64,000 bases of DNA. Origin: Saccharopolyspora elongata (GTDB lineage Bacteria > Actinomycetota > Actinomycetes > Mycobacteriales > Pseudonocardiaceae). The stretch is from the NCBI RefSeq assembly GCF_004348985.1, contig NZ_SMKW01000027.1, positions 53,836 through 117,835 on the forward strand, read 5' to 3'. Positions 8,222-17,887 of this stretch are shown piece by piece. The translations under genes were made by a program, and so were the position numbers. Below the pieces are notes generated by a model. That model was not told where the DNA came from, made no database searches, and saw only the letters and a list, made by a program, of their open reading frames with translations. Numbering within the stretch: position 1 is the first letter of the stretch; each line of letters starts with the position of its first letter.

Positions 8222-9631
8222 TCATCCTCGTTCACGCCCGAACCGGACCAGCGCCAGCACGGCGGCGGCACCGACGAGGGAGACGACGCCGGTGAGGACG
8301 GCTACGTGGTTCCAGCCGGACAGTCGGGCGGCGATGTCGTCGTGCGGGGCGGCGGCGAGGACACCGACGACGGTGACCCCGATCGAGGCACCGACGTAGC
8401 GGGTGGTGTTGTTCATCCCGACCCCCACCGCGGCCCGGTCGGGCGGAATGGTCGCCGTGGCCTGCCGTCCCAGACCGGCGTTGAGCACCCCGGTGGCGAC
8501 GCCTGCCACGAGAAGGCCGGGAATCAGCTGCCCGGCGGTCGAATCCGCGCCGAGCCCGGTGAGCATCAGCAGGCCGACACCCGTGGCCGCGAGCCCGATG
8601 GCCAACTGCGCCGTGCCGGTCAGCCGCGCGACGAGCCGGCGGCTGAGCACGGCCGAAACGGCGCTGGTGCCGGACCACAGCCCGAGCAGGGCACCGGCTT
8701 CCAGTGTGCTCATCCCCATGCTGGTGACGAGGAAGGTGCAGGCGAACGACATCAGTGCGATCACACCGGCGCCGGTGACCGCGGCCGCCGTCGCGGCCGC
8801 CGCGAAGTCACCTCGGCGGAACAGCGCGAACTCCACCATCGGCGACCGGCTCCGCAGCTGGCTGATGGCGAAAGCCGTCAACGCGACCGCCGCACCACCG
8901 GCGCAGAGCAGTGCCGGCCGGAGTCCGCCTTGGCGCACTTCGACCAGCGCGACCAGCAGCAGCCCCAGCCCGCCGGTCATCAGCGCGGCGCCGAGCAGAT
9001 CCAGGCGCCGGCCCGGGATCACCGCCGTCTCGGAGAAGCACCACCGCGAGGCGATGGCAATGCCCACGCCGACCGCGGCCAGCAGCCAGTACGGCGCGCT
9101 CCACAAGCCGGCGAGATCGAACAAGCCGGTCATCAGCGGGCCGAGGGCGATGCCGAGGCCCATGCTCGCGCCCCACCAGCTGGCCGCCGCCGAGTGGGCT
9201 CGGGCGTCGCTGTTCACCGCGGCGACGAGCCCCAATCCGGTAGCGATGACACCGGCCGCGCCAACGCCTTCGACGAGTCGCCCGATGACGAATTGCGTCG
9301 CCGTGGCCGAGGTGGCGCACACCGCGGAGCCGACCGCGAACACGTACGCGCCGAGTTCGAAGACCCTGCGGCGGCCGGTCTGGTCGGCCAGTGCGCCCGC
9401 GGCCAGCAGGCTCACCGCGAGGCCGGTGCTCATCGAGCTCAGGATCCACATGGTGGCTCCCGGTCCGGCGGCCAGCGCGCCGGTGAGCGTCGCCGCGTTC
9501 CCCAGCGGACCCGAGTAGGCCAGCATCGCCCCGAACGTGCTCAGCGACGTCAGGATGAGCGCCGCCGCGAAGGACCTGCTCGCACCGCCGGTGCGCCGAT
9601 TCGTGGCATCGCGAAGACTTAGTCTGTTCAC
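8222..9631 (-). CDS. MFS drug-efflux-type transporter (14-TM-like)
   Basis: A 469-residue major facilitator protein, strongly hydrophobic throughout, with the motif A-like loop GALADQTGRRRVFELG after the second helix and a motif C-like stretch (GLGIALGPLMTGLF). It resembles DHA2-type proton-driven exporters; the substrate is unknown. The GTG start at 9631 is inside the double-palindrome operator at 9622-9669 and the gene is divergent from an HxlR regulator, so repression of the exporter by that regulator is the simple reading. Longer upstream starts would run through the operator and the regulator gene and are rejected. Confidence 0.9.
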   Translation of the reverse strand: MNRLSLRDATNRRTGGASRSFAAALILTSLSTFGAMLAYSGPLGNAATLTGALAAGPGATMWILSSMSTGLAVSLLAAGALADQTGRRRVFELGAYVFAVGSAVCATSATATQFVIGRLVEGVGAAGVIATGLGLVAAVNSDARAHSAAASWWGASMGLGIALGPLMTGLFDLAGLWSAPYWLLAAVGVGIAIASRWCFSETAVIPGRRLDLLGAALMTGGLGLLLVALVEVRQGGLRPALLCAGGAAVALTAFAISQLRSRSPMVEFALFRRGDFAAAATAAAVTGAGVIALMSFACTFLVTSMGMSTLEAGALLGLWSGTSAVSAVLSRRLVARLTGTAQLAIGLAATGVGLLMLTGLGADSTAGQLIPGLLVAGVATGVLNAGLGRQATATIPPDRAAVGVGMNNTTRYVGASIGVTVVGVLAAAPHDDIAARLSGWNHVAVLTGVVSLVGAAAVLALVRFGRERG

Positions 9632-9669
9632 CAGACCATGCTCGCACGGCGATGGTCTGGTGAACAGAC
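9622..9669. promoter_or_regulatory. Double-palindrome operator between MFS exporter and HxlR gene
   Basis: An 18-bp perfect inverted repeat (9622-9639 with 9652-9669). Each arm is itself a palindrome: GTCTGTTCACCAGAC at 9622-9636 and its mirror GTCTGGTGAACAGAC at 9655-9669. The centres of the two 15-bp sites lie 33 bp apart, close to three helical turns, which would suit two dimers on one face. The exporter's start codon is inside the left site and the regulator's start is 22 bases right of the second. Confidence 0.8.
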
Positions 9670-9691
9670 CGCATCGCGGTACAATCGCGTC

Positions 9692-10216
9692 GTGGCACTC
9701 GGAACCGGATACGACCAGCAGGGTTGCTTCCTCGCTCGCGCGCTGGAAGTGGTCGGAGAGCGCTGGACCCTCCTGATCCTGCGCGACTGCTTCTACGGCG
9801 TGCGCCGCTTCACGGACCTGCGCGAGCACCTCGACATCTCCCGAGCCGTGCTCACCGACCGGCTCGACACCCTGGTCGAGGCGGGCGTGCTGACCCGGGA
9901 CGATGCGGGCGGACACCCGGAGTACCTGCTCACGGAGGCCGGCCGGGCGCTGTGGCCGGCGATCTTCGCCCTGTCCAAGTGGGGCGAGCGGTACACCAGC
10001 GGGCCGCATCCCGCCCGGATCTTCAGCCACGCGGCATGCGACGCCGACATCGACGAATCCGGACGATGCCCCGCGTGCGGCCAGCACCCGGGCCCCGACG
10101 ACCTCGTCGTCCGCCTCGGCCCCGGAACGAACGCGATGCACCGCAGCGACCGCGTAGCCCGAGCCCTGCAGAACCCCCACCGAATGCTGACCCCGATCGG
10201 CACCGCGACCGAGTAA
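9692..10216 (+). CDS. HxlR-family (MarR-like) transcriptional regulator
   Basis: A 174-residue winged-helix regulator. The HxlR signature is clear: CFLARALEVVGERWTLLILRDCFYGVRRFTDLREHLDISRAVLTDRLDTLVEAGVL. A conserved Cys stands near the N-terminus (GCFLAR), as in redox- or electrophile-sensing relatives, and a C-terminal tail contains CPACG. The start GTG at 9692 gives the family-like VALGTGYDQQG. An earlier start at 9638 would place the N-terminus inside the operator. It is divergent from the MFS exporter and probably represses both genes by way of the site at 9622-9669. Confidence 0.9.
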   Translation: MALGTGYDQQGCFLARALEVVGERWTLLILRDCFYGVRRFTDLREHLDISRAVLTDRLDTLVEAGVLTRDDAGGHPEYLLTEAGRALWPAIFALSKWGERYTSGPHPARIFSHAACDADIDESGRCPACGQHPGPDDLVVRLGPGTNAMHRSDRVARALQNPHRMLTPIGTATE

Positions 10217-10512
10217 ACGACTCTCCGAGGCCAACCTGGGACACCGACCGGGACGACGGCCCCGGCCTGCCGCCGCGGCGAGGTCACCAGCGACCGACCA
10301 CAGTGGACACGGCCGTCCGGGCCGACGGCCGCCGTCCCGTCACTGCACGCAGAACTCGTTGCCCTCTGCAATGCCCGAGTTTCGGCACTGTTTTAGCGCA
10401 CGAAGTCGCGGCACCGTTCTCGCGGCGCCGTTCTCGATGCGGGTGAGTAATCCGTGGGATGGCTCCCTCCCTATGATGCGGCGAGAAACGCCGCAGGCGG
10501 AGGAGATCCCCG

Positions 10513-11913
10513 GTGAGTGACGACGGAAACCAGACCAACCCCTGGCATTTGTACGAGTACGAAGTCGGGCTGGCCGGTGAGACCGCGCGTGCCTGCGTTC
10601 ACTCCCTGACCTCGTTCCTGATCGGCCTGGGTTGCGCCTTCGCGCTGATCATGGGCGTTGGCCTTCTCGCCGAAGAGGACCTGCTCGATGATCCCGGCCT
10701 CGAGGAGGCCGTCGACCACCTCAGCCGCATGAGCATGGGCGTTCTGCTGGCGTTCGTGCTGGTCGTGTGTGCCGCTGGTGCGGTGGCCAGCTTCCTGCGG
10801 GAGTCGACCACGTCCAAGGCGATCGTCAACGCGGCCGCGCGGGGCGCGTCCCGCTACGCCGTTCCTTCGCCCGACCAGGTTCGGTCCGTCACCGGCAAAC
10901 CTGCGGAGGCGCTCGCCTTCTTCGGCTGGGGGAACGCGGCCCTGGCCGGCTTGCTGGGGGTGATCGGGCTGATCGTGGTGCTGGCGGAAGGAGACGACGC
11001 CGAGAGCATGCTGATCTTCTCCCTCGTCACCGGCTACGCCTTGATCATGGCCTTCGTCGGTTATGCCAGTTCCCATCTGCTCACCCCGGCCCACGAACGT
11101 CGCCATGCCCGGGTCGCCGCGCATTGGAGTTCGAACGACGAAGGACACGCCTGGAAGCCGGCGAAACAAGCACGCCGTGACGGTGCGGGCAAGAAGACTC
11201 CGTCCAGGCCGTCGATCGCGAAGCGGTGTCTCTACGGTGCCGCGGGTCTCTGGCTCGGCGGCGCCCTCGCGCTGCAGATGTCGGTCTTGACGCGCTGCAC
11301 GAGTACTCCGGGGATCGGGAGGTACGAGTGCGAGGAGACCACCTACTCCTCGCCGATCGAGACCCTGATCGCCGGGGGAGTCTGGATCTTCGCGGTCCTG
11401 ATCTCGTTGGGCGTGCTACTCGCGGCCATCGGCGTGCTGTTCGACTGGAGGCAGCGCAGGTCCGAACGTGCCGAGCTGCGCACGAGGTTGGCCGACCCGA
11501 GATCCGAGCGCCCGGCCGAGGACCTGCTGGCTTACCACTCGCAGCGGCAGACACATCCGCTGGCGCGTGTCGGCACGACGATGTCCGGGGCGGGCCTGGT
11601 GTTCAGCACGTCCTCCTACCTGGTCGGCAACGGTCTGGGACTGGGCTCGGAGGACGTCTTCGCCGCCTATCGCACCGAATCGCTCGCCGCGATGGTCGTC
11701 TCGGTGGGCATGTTCGTCGCCGCCCTGCTCGGCACCGGCATCGTAAACGTGCGCGGTCGCGAACTCCGCAACGCGCTCATGGAACGCTGGCCCTCGCCCC
11801 CTTCGTGGTCGGCCGATAGCAACGGGAAGGTACAGCGCGCCAAGCGCGGCCCCGCACTGCACGGCTCGCGCGAGGTCAAGGTCGGCAAGAACAAAACCTC
11901 GGGCCAGCGGTGA
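10513..11913 (+). CDS. Hypothetical multi-pass membrane protein
   Basis: A 466-residue protein of no family I recognise. GTG 10513 has GGAGGAG shortly upstream. About eight hydrophobic segments can be seen (near residues 34-56, 77-98, 140-160, 165-190, 238-258, 286-312, 355-375 and 392-414), with a basic loop after the fourth (ARRDGAGKKTPSRPSIAKR) and a basic C-terminus. Cysteines occur in a short outer loop (TRCTSTPGIGRYECEET) and could form a disulfide. Its 3' end overlaps the convergent VOC gene by 38 bases. Confidence 0.75.
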   Translation: MSDDGNQTNPWHLYEYEVGLAGETARACVHSLTSFLIGLGCAFALIMGVGLLAEEDLLDDPGLEEAVDHLSRMSMGVLLAFVLVVCAAGAVASFLRESTTSKAIVNAAARGASRYAVPSPDQVRSVTGKPAEALAFFGWGNAALAGLLGVIGLIVVLAEGDDAESMLIFSLVTGYALIMAFVGYASSHLLTPAHERRHARVAAHWSSNDEGHAWKPAKQARRDGAGKKTPSRPSIAKRCLYGAAGLWLGGALALQMSVLTRCTSTPGIGRYECEETTYSSPIETLIAGGVWIFAVLISLGVLLAAIGVLFDWRQRRSERAELRTRLADPRSERPAEDLLAYHSQRQTHPLARVGTTMSGAGLVFSTSSYLVGNGLGLGSEDVFAAYRTESLAAMVVSVGMFVAALLGTGIVNVRGRELRNALMERWPSPPSWSADSNGKVQRAKRGPALHGSREVKVGKNKTSGQR

Positions 11914-12394
11914 CGCGCACTTTCCTTGGACGGCGGGTTGTTCGGAGGCGGCTCGCCAGGACGCAGAACTCGTTGCCCTCGGGATCCTGCAGGACGATGC
12001 AGTAGCCGTTGGGTTCGTCCACCTCGCGGACGTAGGTGGCGCCCGCCGCCTTGAGACGCTCGACGTGCTCGGCGATGATCCGGCGGCGCTCGGCGGTCTT
12101 GTCGAGCGCCAGGCCACGCTGGCTGACGTTGACGTCCAGGTGCACCTGGTTCTTCGCGGCCTTGCCCTCGGGCACGCGCTGGAAGAAGACCCGCGGCCCG
12201 TCGCCCGCCGGATCCATCACCGCGGCGAAGGCGTCCCACTTCTCCTCCGGCAGCCCGATCTGCCGCCCGAACTGCGCCCACGACTCGAATCCCGGTGGCG
12301 GCGGCTGGAGCTCGTACTCCAGCGCAACAGCCCAGAACGCCGCCAGCCGCGCCGGATCGCGGGCATCGAAGGTCACCTGAAACGCCAGGCCCAT
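11876..12394 (-). CDS. VOC (glyoxalase/bleomycin-resistance fold) family protein
   Basis: A 172-residue VOC-fold protein: FQVTFDARDPARLAAFWAVALEYEL at the start, KNQVHLDVNV in the middle, and YCIVLQDPEGNEFCVL near the end, the usual metal-ligand positions of the fold. ATG 12394 has GGAGG about 8 bases upstream. Of the VOC branches it looks closest to the dioxygenase-like proteins annotated only as VOC family, so the substrate is unknown. The last 30 residues are Arg-rich and run into the opposite gene. Confidence 0.8.
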   Translation of the reverse strand: MGLAFQVTFDARDPARLAAFWAVALEYELQPPPPGFESWAQFGRQIGLPEEKWDAFAAVMDPAGDGPRVFFQRVPEGKAAKNQVHLDVNVSQRGLALDKTAERRRIIAEHVERLKAAGATYVREVDEPNGYCIVLQDPEGNEFCVLASRLRTTRRPRKVRVTAGPRFCSCRP

Positions 12395-12438
12395 CACGAC
12401 CACCTCCGACGCGGACCATAGCCTCGGGCACCGACAGG

Positions 12439-12831
12439 TCAGACGGCCGCCAGGACGACGTCGGTCTGCGGGAAAGCATCTCCGACGCAGAGCAGCGGCC
12501 GCCCGGTCACGGAGGCGACCGCGTAGGTCAGGCAATCGCCGAAGTTCAGCCCCGCCGGGTGCCGCCCCTTCCCGAATCGCTCGTAGGCCTCGACCGCGAC
12601 CTTCCAGTGCCGCGCCCCGCAGTCGATGACCTCGACCCCCGCCTCCTCGAAGAAGCGCGCGAGCAAGGTCCGTCCGACCACGCCGAGCCGAGCGGCGAGG
12701 ACGATCCCGGTTTCGGCGGCGGTCGGCCCGCCGACGCCCACCTCGTCCGCCTCCGCGAGCGACTTGAGCAGGCGCTCATGACCGTCCTCCTTGAGGAGAA
12801 TGGCCACGATCGCCGAACTGTCGAGGATCAC
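12439..12831 (-). CDS. vapC: PIN-domain ribonuclease toxin VapC
   Basis: A 130-residue PIN-domain toxin of the VapBC type II system, expected to cleave RNA with a Mg-dependent acidic centre. The acidic residues are visible: LDSSAIVAIL (first Asp), AAETGIVLAARLG (Glu), and GLNFGDCLTYAVA with GDAFPQTDV (last Asps). The GTG start overlaps the antitoxin stop (GTGA), which fits coupled translation after the antitoxin. Confidence 0.9.
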   Translation of the reverse strand: MILDSSAIVAILLKEDGHERLLKSLAEADEVGVGGPTAAETGIVLAARLGVVGRTLLARFFEEAGVEVIDCGARHWKVAVEAYERFGKGRHPAGLNFGDCLTYAVASVTGRPLLCVGDAFPQTDVVLAAV

Positions 12832-13100
12832 ACGCCCTCCGGTCCGTAGCCGAGAACCGACTCGCGTTCCGCCCGGGTGACCGGTCGCCCCAGCTCGGAA
12901 TGCGGCACCTGCGGCCAGGCCTCGTGCTCCAGGAACCTCTTCAGCCGGGCTTCGCGGTCGGCCCGGCGAGCCTGCCGCAGGAGCCGTTCGAGGCGCTCTT
13001 CCAGCGAGTGCCGAATCGCACCCGTCTTCGTCTCGCCCGCCAGCTCCGCGACCTTGGCGGCCAGCTCCTCGGTCCGCCCATCCTTGATATTGAGCGCCAT
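12828..13100 (-). CDS. vapB: VapB-type antitoxin (PSK operon type)
   Basis: A 90-residue antitoxin. The N-terminus MALNIKDGRTEELAAKVAELAGETKTGAIRHSLEERLERL is typical of the Rv0623-like VapB group: a short DNA-binding strand and helix region, then a charged C-terminal tail that would wrap the toxin. It lies immediately upstream of vapC with a 4-base overlap. The pair should repress its own promoter, in the 27-base gap or the end of the monooxygenase region. Confidence 0.9.
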   Translation of the reverse strand: MALNIKDGRTEELAAKVAELAGETKTGAIRHSLEERLERLLRQARRADREARLKRFLEHEAWPQVPHSELGRPVTRAERESVLGYGPEGV

Positions 13101-13127
13101 GACACCATGGTACCGATCACGGCACCT

Positions 13128-14249
13128 TTACACCATTCGCTGCAGCTCGGTGTTCCAGTCCAGCCAGTCCGCCGGGTCTCCGTCGGGCTGGGCGTCGGCG
13201 TGGCGCAGGCCCAGCCGTTCGACCTCTTCGACGCGTTCCGCGTGATCGGGGGCGAGCGCTGCGCTCAGCTGCGCGCTGCGAGCGGTGTTGCGCTCGACCC
13301 TCGGCCTTCGGAGCCGCTCGTAGCTCTCCAGGCTCCCGTGGTCGCGCAGGGCCTTGGCCAGGACCACGGCGTCCTCGACCGCCATCGACGCACCCTGGCC
13401 CGTGGCCGGGGATGCTGCGTGCGCCGCGTCGCCGATAAGCAGCATGCGGCCGTTGCGCCAGCGCGGCGTCGGCACGAGGTCGTGGGCGTTGGTGGCGAAC
13501 ACGGTGCCGGTGGCCGCGACGATGCCCGCCGCTGGAGTCGCGTCCGGGCGCAGTGCCGCGAGCAGCCGGTCCCGCATGGCCTCGGCGCTTTCCGCGCCGT
13601 CCAGCGGCGGCGCCGGCAGCCGGCTGAACCAGTACGTCTGCCCTTCCGGCGAGACCGCGTAGCCGAAGGCGCTGCGGCTGCCCCGGATCATCTCGATGCG
13701 CGCCGGCTCGTGCGGCGGCGCGGCGTGGTCGGCGTAGCCGTAGAAAACCTGCTGGCCCACGTAGCGCTTCGACACGGGGTCGACCAACGGGCGCACCGCC
13801 GAGTTCAGCCCGTCGGCGCCGAGGAGCAGATCCCCCGCGACCTCCCGGCCGTCGGCGAAGCGCGCCACCACTCGGTCGCCGTCCTGCTCGGCGCCGACGA
13901 ACCGCGCGCCGTACTCGATGGGCAGACCTCGGCGATGGACCTCCACCCGCAGCGCCTCGCACAGCTCGGCGCGGCGCAGGCAGCGGAACTCACCATCCAA
14001 TGTGGACACCGCAGCCTCGGTGCCGTCGCTGCCGGTGAGCCGCAGCGAGGTCAGCGGGAAACCCGCCGCCGGCACGACGCCGATCTGGCGCAACGCCAAC
14101 AAACCGTTGGCCGCCACCGTCAGGAACGCCCCGATGTCCGCGCCGCTGTCCGGATGCGCCTCGTGCACGCTCACGCCGAACCCGGCCTTGGCCAGCGCCA
14201 GCGCGGCCGACGTGCCCGCGATCCCGCTCCCGACGACGACCACGCGCAT
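13128..14249 (-). CDS. FAD-dependent monooxygenase
   Basis: A 373-residue class A flavoprotein hydroxylase. The Rossmann motif VVVVGSGIAGTSAALALAKAGFGVSVHEA is at the very start, the DG motif region at GDLLLGADGLNSAVRPL, and the GD motif at LLIGDAAHAASPATGQGASMAVEDAVVLAKAL. These bind FAD and NAD(P)H; the ring substrate is unknown. It is separated from vapB by 27 bases and from uvrB by about 145 bases. Confidence 0.85.
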   Translation of the reverse strand: MRVVVVGSGIAGTSAALALAKAGFGVSVHEAHPDSGADIGAFLTVAANGLLALRQIGVVPAAGFPLTSLRLTGSDGTEAAVSTLDGEFRCLRRAELCEALRVEVHRRGLPIEYGARFVGAEQDGDRVVARFADGREVAGDLLLGADGLNSAVRPLVDPVSKRYVGQQVFYGYADHAAPPHEPARIEMIRGSRSAFGYAVSPEGQTYWFSRLPAPPLDGAESAEAMRDRLLAALRPDATPAAGIVAATGTVFATNAHDLVPTPRWRNGRMLLIGDAAHAASPATGQGASMAVEDAVVLAKALRDHGSLESYERLRRPRVERNTARSAQLSAALAPDHAERVEEVERLGLRHADAQPDGDPADWLDWNTELQRMV

Positions 14250-14393
14250 GGCGACTCCCCAGCTGCCGACCCGACGATTGCTCGCTCGCGATCACCGTAG
14301 TCCAGCTCGGAGGACCGCCGTCGGGATCGCGCTCGGCCGAGAGCCCCGGCAAGCACGTCCACCACCGAGATCGGGCCGGTCGCCGACGCGCCG

Positions 14394-16550
14394 TCACTCG
14401 ATTCCGGCGGCGTCCATGCCGCGGATCTCCTTCTTCAGGTCGTGGATCTCGTCGCGCAGCCGCGCCGCCAGCTCGAACTGCAGCTCGCGGGCCGCGTTCA
14501 TCATCTGGTCGTTGAGCTGCTGCACCAGGTCCGCCAGCTCCGCGCGCGGCATCGACTTGATGTCGCGGTCCTCCAGCAGCCCGGCGCTGGCCACGGACTC
14601 CCCGGTCGGCTTCTTGCCGCGCGAGACGTTGCGGCCGGAACCGCCGACGGCCACCGACTCCTCGGTGTCCTCGGACTCGGAGTACACCCGGTCCAGGATG
14701 TCGGCGATCTTCTTGCGCAGCGGCTGCGGGTCGATGCCGTGCTCGTCGTTGTAGGCCATCTGCTTGGCGCGGCGCCGGTTGGTCTCGTCGATGGCGTGCC
14801 GCATCGAGTCGGTGATCCGGTCCGCGTACATGTGCACCTGGCCCGACACGTTCCGGGCCGCGCGGCCGATCGTCTGCACCAGGCTGGTGCCGGAGCGCAG
14901 GAAGCCCTCCTTGTCGGCATCCAGGATCGACACCAGCGAGACCTCCGGCAGGTCCAGGCCCTCGCGCAGCAGGTTGATGCCGATCAGCACGTCGTACTCG
15001 CCCAGGCGCAGCTGCCGCAGCAGCTCGACCCGCCGCAGCGTGTCCACCTCGGAGTGCAGGTACCGCACCCGGATGCCCAGTTCGAGCAGGTAGTCGGTGA
15101 GGTCCTCGGCCATCTTCTTGGTCAGCGTGGTGACCAGCACCCGCTCGTCGCGCTCGGCGCGCTCCCGGATCTCGTGCACCAGGTCGTCGATCTGACCCTC
15201 GGTGGGCTTGACGATCACCTCGGGGTCGATCAGCCCGGTCGGGCGGATCACCTGCTCCACGAACTCGCCGCCGGCCTGCGCCATCTCGTACGGACCTGGC
15301 GTCGCCGACAGGTACATCGTCTGGCCGATCCGATCGGAGAACTCCTCGAAGGTCAGCGGGCGGTTGTCCAGCGCGCTGGGCAGCCGGAAGCCGTGCTCGA
15401 CCAGGGTCCGCTTGCGGGACGCGTCGCCCTCGTACATGCCGCCGATCTGCGGCACCGTGTAGTGCGACTCGTCGATGACCAGCAGGAAGTCGTCCGGGAA
15501 GTAGTCGATCAGCGTCGCCGGCGCCGACCCGGCGGGGCGGTCGTCGATGTGCCGGGAGTAGTTCTCGATGCCGGAGCAGAACCCGACCTGGCGCATCATC
15601 TCGATGTCGTACTGGGTGCGCATCCGCAGCCGCTGCGCCTCCAGCAGCTTGTTCTGCTTCTCCAGCAGGCCCAGCTGCTCCTCCAGCTCGGCCTCGATGC
15701 TGCGAATGGCCTTGTCCATCCGGTCCGGGCCGGCCACGTAGTGCGTCGCCGGGAAGATCCGCAGGTCGCGCACCTCGCGCACGACCTCGCCGGTCAGCGG
15801 GTGCAGGTAGTGCAGCCGGTCGATCTCGTCGCCGAAGAACTCCACGCGCACCGCGAGCTCCTCGTAGGCCGGGATGATCTCCACGGTGTCGCCGCGCACC
15901 CGGAACGTGCCGCGGGCGAACGCGATGTCGTTGCGGGTGTACTGGACGTCCACCAGCGCGCGCAGGAACACGTCGCGGTCGATCTCGCCGCCGACCTCCA
16001 GCGGGATGGCCCGGTCCAGGTACGACTGCGGGGTGCCCAGGCCGTAGATGCAGGACACCGACGAGACCACGACGCAGTCGCGGCGGCTGAGCAGGTTCGA
16101 CGTGGCGGAGTGCCGCAGCCGCTCGACGTCCTCGTTGATCGACGAGTCCTTCTCGATGTAGGTGTCGGTCTGCGGGACGTAGGCCTCGGGCTGGTAGTAG
16201 TCGTAGTAGCTGACGAAGTACTCGACTGCGTTGTCCGGGAAGAAGCCGCGCAGCTCGTTGGCCATCTGAGCGGCCAGCGTCTTGTTCGGCTCCAGCACCA
16301 GGGTGGGCCGCTGGATGCGCTCGATCAGCCAGGCCGTGGTCGCCGACTTGCCCGTACCGGTGGCCCCGAGCAGCACGACGTCCTTCTCGCCGGAGTTGAT
16401 CCGGCGCTCCAGGTCGGCGATCGCCTGCGGCTGGTCGCCGGCGGGCTGGTAGTCGCTGACCATGCGGAACCGGCTGTCGGCCCGCGGGATGTCGCTGACC
16501 GGCCGGAACTCGGAGCGGGCCAGTACGGGGTACTCAGTCGCGAATGCCAC
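14394..16550 (-). CDS. uvrB: Excinuclease ABC subunit B
   Basis: UvrB, the damage-verifying helicase of nucleotide excision repair, partner of UvrA and UvrC. It is 718 residues from the GTG at 16550, whose N-terminus [18 protein letters not shown] matches the mycobacterial protein. Walker [16 protein letters not shown] is near residue 60, the beta-hairpin region [16 protein letters not shown] near 110, the helicase motifs [15 protein letters not shown] and [10 protein letters not shown] follow, then [18 protein letters not shown] and QTIGRAARN, and the C-terminal UVR motif ([21 protein letters not shown]) that docks UvrC. It belongs to the conserved polA-rpsA-coaE-uvrB neighbourhood. Confidence 0.98.
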   Translation of the reverse strand: MAFATEYPVLARSEFRPVSDIPRADSRFRMVSDYQPAGDQPQAIADLERRINSGEKDVVLLGATGTGKSATTAWLIERIQRPTLVLEPNKTLAAQMANELRGFFPDNAVEYFVSYYDYYQPEAYVPQTDTYIEKDSSINEDVERLRHSATSNLLSRRDCVVVSSVSCIYGLGTPQSYLDRAIPLEVGGEIDRDVFLRALVDVQYTRNDIAFARGTFRVRGDTVEIIPAYEELAVRVEFFGDEIDRLHYLHPLTGEVVREVRDLRIFPATHYVAGPDRMDKAIRSIEAELEEQLGLLEKQNKLLEAQRLRMRTQYDIEMMRQVGFCSGIENYSRHIDDRPAGSAPATLIDYFPDDFLLVIDESHYTVPQIGGMYEGDASRKRTLVEHGFRLPSALDNRPLTFEEFSDRIGQTMYLSATPGPYEMAQAGGEFVEQVIRPTGLIDPEVIVKPTEGQIDDLVHEIRERAERDERVLVTTLTKKMAEDLTDYLLELGIRVRYLHSEVDTLRRVELLRQLRLGEYDVLIGINLLREGLDLPEVSLVSILDADKEGFLRSGTSLVQTIGRAARNVSGQVHMYADRITDSMRHAIDETNRRRAKQMAYNDEHGIDPQPLRKKIADILDRVYSESEDTEESVAVGGSGRNVSRGKKPTGESVASAGLLEDRDIKSMPRAELADLVQQLNDQMMNAARELQFELAARLRDEIHDLKKEIRGMDAAGIE

Positions 16551-16658
16551 GACAACCAATGTACGAGCCCACCCCGACATCGTGTCGCGTCACGGGGTGC
16601 TCAAACGGCCACCAGGGCAGATAATGGATTGCGTCACCCCAGTGCAGGAGGTGGTGTG

Positions 16659-17090
16659 ATGTCGAGCAGCGCACCGATCGCTGGGCATCCGGATCTCACC
16701 GAGATGCGCCTGCGCTACGAGCGGGCGGCGGAAACTCCGACCGCTCAGGTGGCGGACGGCTTCACCGTGCTCGGTGGCCTGTTCGTCGCATTGTCGCCGT
16801 GGATCACCGGCTTTCACGCAATGACGCCGTCGTTGACGCTGAACAACCTGGTCACCGGTCTGACCGCGACCGTTCTAGGGCTCTCGTTCGCGGCCGCCTA
16901 CCACCGCACGCACGGCATCGCCTGGACCGTACCGGTGCTGGGTGTGTGGACGATCGTGGCCGTATTCATCATGAGCGGCACCGCCATCATGACCAGCAGC
17001 GTGCTGTGCAACGTGATCGGCGGAGCGGTCCTGATCCTCGCGGGTTTGGGCACGATGGCTCCGGCCTACGCCACCCGCGCGACGACCTGA
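16659..17090 (+). CDS. SPW-repeat integral membrane protein
   Basis: A 143-residue membrane protein with four hydrophobic segments. The motif LFVALSPWITGF in the first helix is the SPW signature, and the second half repeats the helix pair less well. ATG 16659 has AGGAGG about 7 bases upstream. A cytoplasmic N-terminal tail of about 35 residues (EMRLRYERAAETPTAQ) precedes the membrane part. It is divergent from uvrB and ends before a strong terminator. Function is unknown for the family. Confidence 0.8.
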   Translation: MSSSAPIAGHPDLTEMRLRYERAAETPTAQVADGFTVLGGLFVALSPWITGFHAMTPSLTLNNLVTGLTATVLGLSFAAAYHRTHGIAWTVPVLGVWTIVAVFIMSGTAIMTSSVLCNVIGGAVLILAGLGTMAPAYATRATT

Positions 17091-17134
17091 CCCCGACCGA
17101 TCGGAGGTGAGGGAGCACAAGTGGTGAAGGAATA

Positions 17135-17167
17135 GCGGGCGCGACGACCTTCGGACGTCGCGCCCGC
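17135..17167 (+). terminator. Rho-independent-like hairpin after SPW gene
   Basis: A 12-bp perfect stem, GCGGGCGCGACG pairing with CGTCGCGCCCGC around a 9-base loop containing TTCG. It lies 45 bases after the SPW gene and just before the DUF402 start. No T-run. Confidence 0.75.
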
Positions 17168-17184
17168 CCGCATACAGTGGCAGG

Positions 17185-17781
17185 GTGACCACGCAGCGCG
17201 AGATCGCCGAACAGCTCGGCCTGCCCGTTCACCCGCCGAAGGTCGAGGTCTTCGACCTCGTGGCGAACACCAACACCGACCCCAAGGGCCACGTGCGCCC
17301 CGTGACGCACTACGCGCGCGAGCCCTTCGGCCTCTACCTGGCCCGTCCGATGCCCGGGCATCCCCGCATCGCCGCCCTCGAATCCTGGCTGCTGCCCTCG
17401 CTGGGGCTGCGCGTGACCCGCTGGTACTGGCATCCGGGCCACGAAGACGACGTGGACTACTACATCGACGTGGCGGACGTCGAGCCGGGCGAACGGCAGT
17501 GGCGGACCGTCGACCACTACCTGGACATCGTGGTGCGGGACGGGCGCGCGGCGGAACTGCTGGACATCGATGAATTCGTGATCGCGGTGCGCGCGGAACT
17601 GCTCGATCCGGAAACCGCGGAACGCGCGATGCGCCGCGCCTGCGCCGCCGTCGACGGCCTCGCGAGGCACGGGTACGACCTGCCGAAGTGGTTGCGCGAC
17701 AACGGGATCGAACTGTCGTGGCGTGGGCAACCCGTCCAAGATCCCGTACCGGACCAGCGGACGCTACCGCCATCCCGGTGA
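17185..17781 (+). CDS. DUF402 (Ntdp/FAU-1-like) protein
   Basis: A 198-residue DUF402 protein starting with GTG at 17185. Characteristic features are ALESWLLPSLGLRVTRWYWHPGHEDDVDYYIDVADVEP, DHYLDIVVRDGRAAELLDIDEFVIAV and a helical tail. The DYYIDVADV...DHYLDIVV...DIDE pattern carries the acidic residues that bind metal in nucleoside di/triphosphate phosphatases of this fold, so a phosphatase role is likely but unproven. A second DUF402-like gene follows 106 bases on, suggesting an old duplication. Confidence 0.8.
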   Translation: MTTQREIAEQLGLPVHPPKVEVFDLVANTNTDPKGHVRPVTHYAREPFGLYLARPMPGHPRIAALESWLLPSLGLRVTRWYWHPGHEDDVDYYIDVADVEPGERQWRTVDHYLDIVVRDGRAAELLDIDEFVIAVRAELLDPETAERAMRRACAAVDGLARHGYDLPKWLRDNGIELSWRGQPVQDPVPDQRTLPPSR

Positions 17782-17887
17782 TGATCCCGCCACGCACCGA
17801 ATCGATATTCGACGAGCTCTGAAAAGTTACGTTAAAAACTGGTGCTGTCGATCTTTCAACGCTGTTTTCCCGTTACTGTCTGACGCC

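Noticed and set aside
10345..10372. Minus-strand AEGNEFCVQ followed by a stop, like the end of a VOC protein
   Set aside because: Only about nine codons match, with nothing VOC-like before them. Too short to call a remnant.
14442..17090. Very long plus-strand frame opposite uvrB, continuing into the SPW gene
   Set aside because: Its first 735 codons are the antisense of uvrB and have the Gln/His/Leu/Arg/Val-rich look of high-GC shadows. Only the last 144 codons, from ATG 16659, are a real gene.
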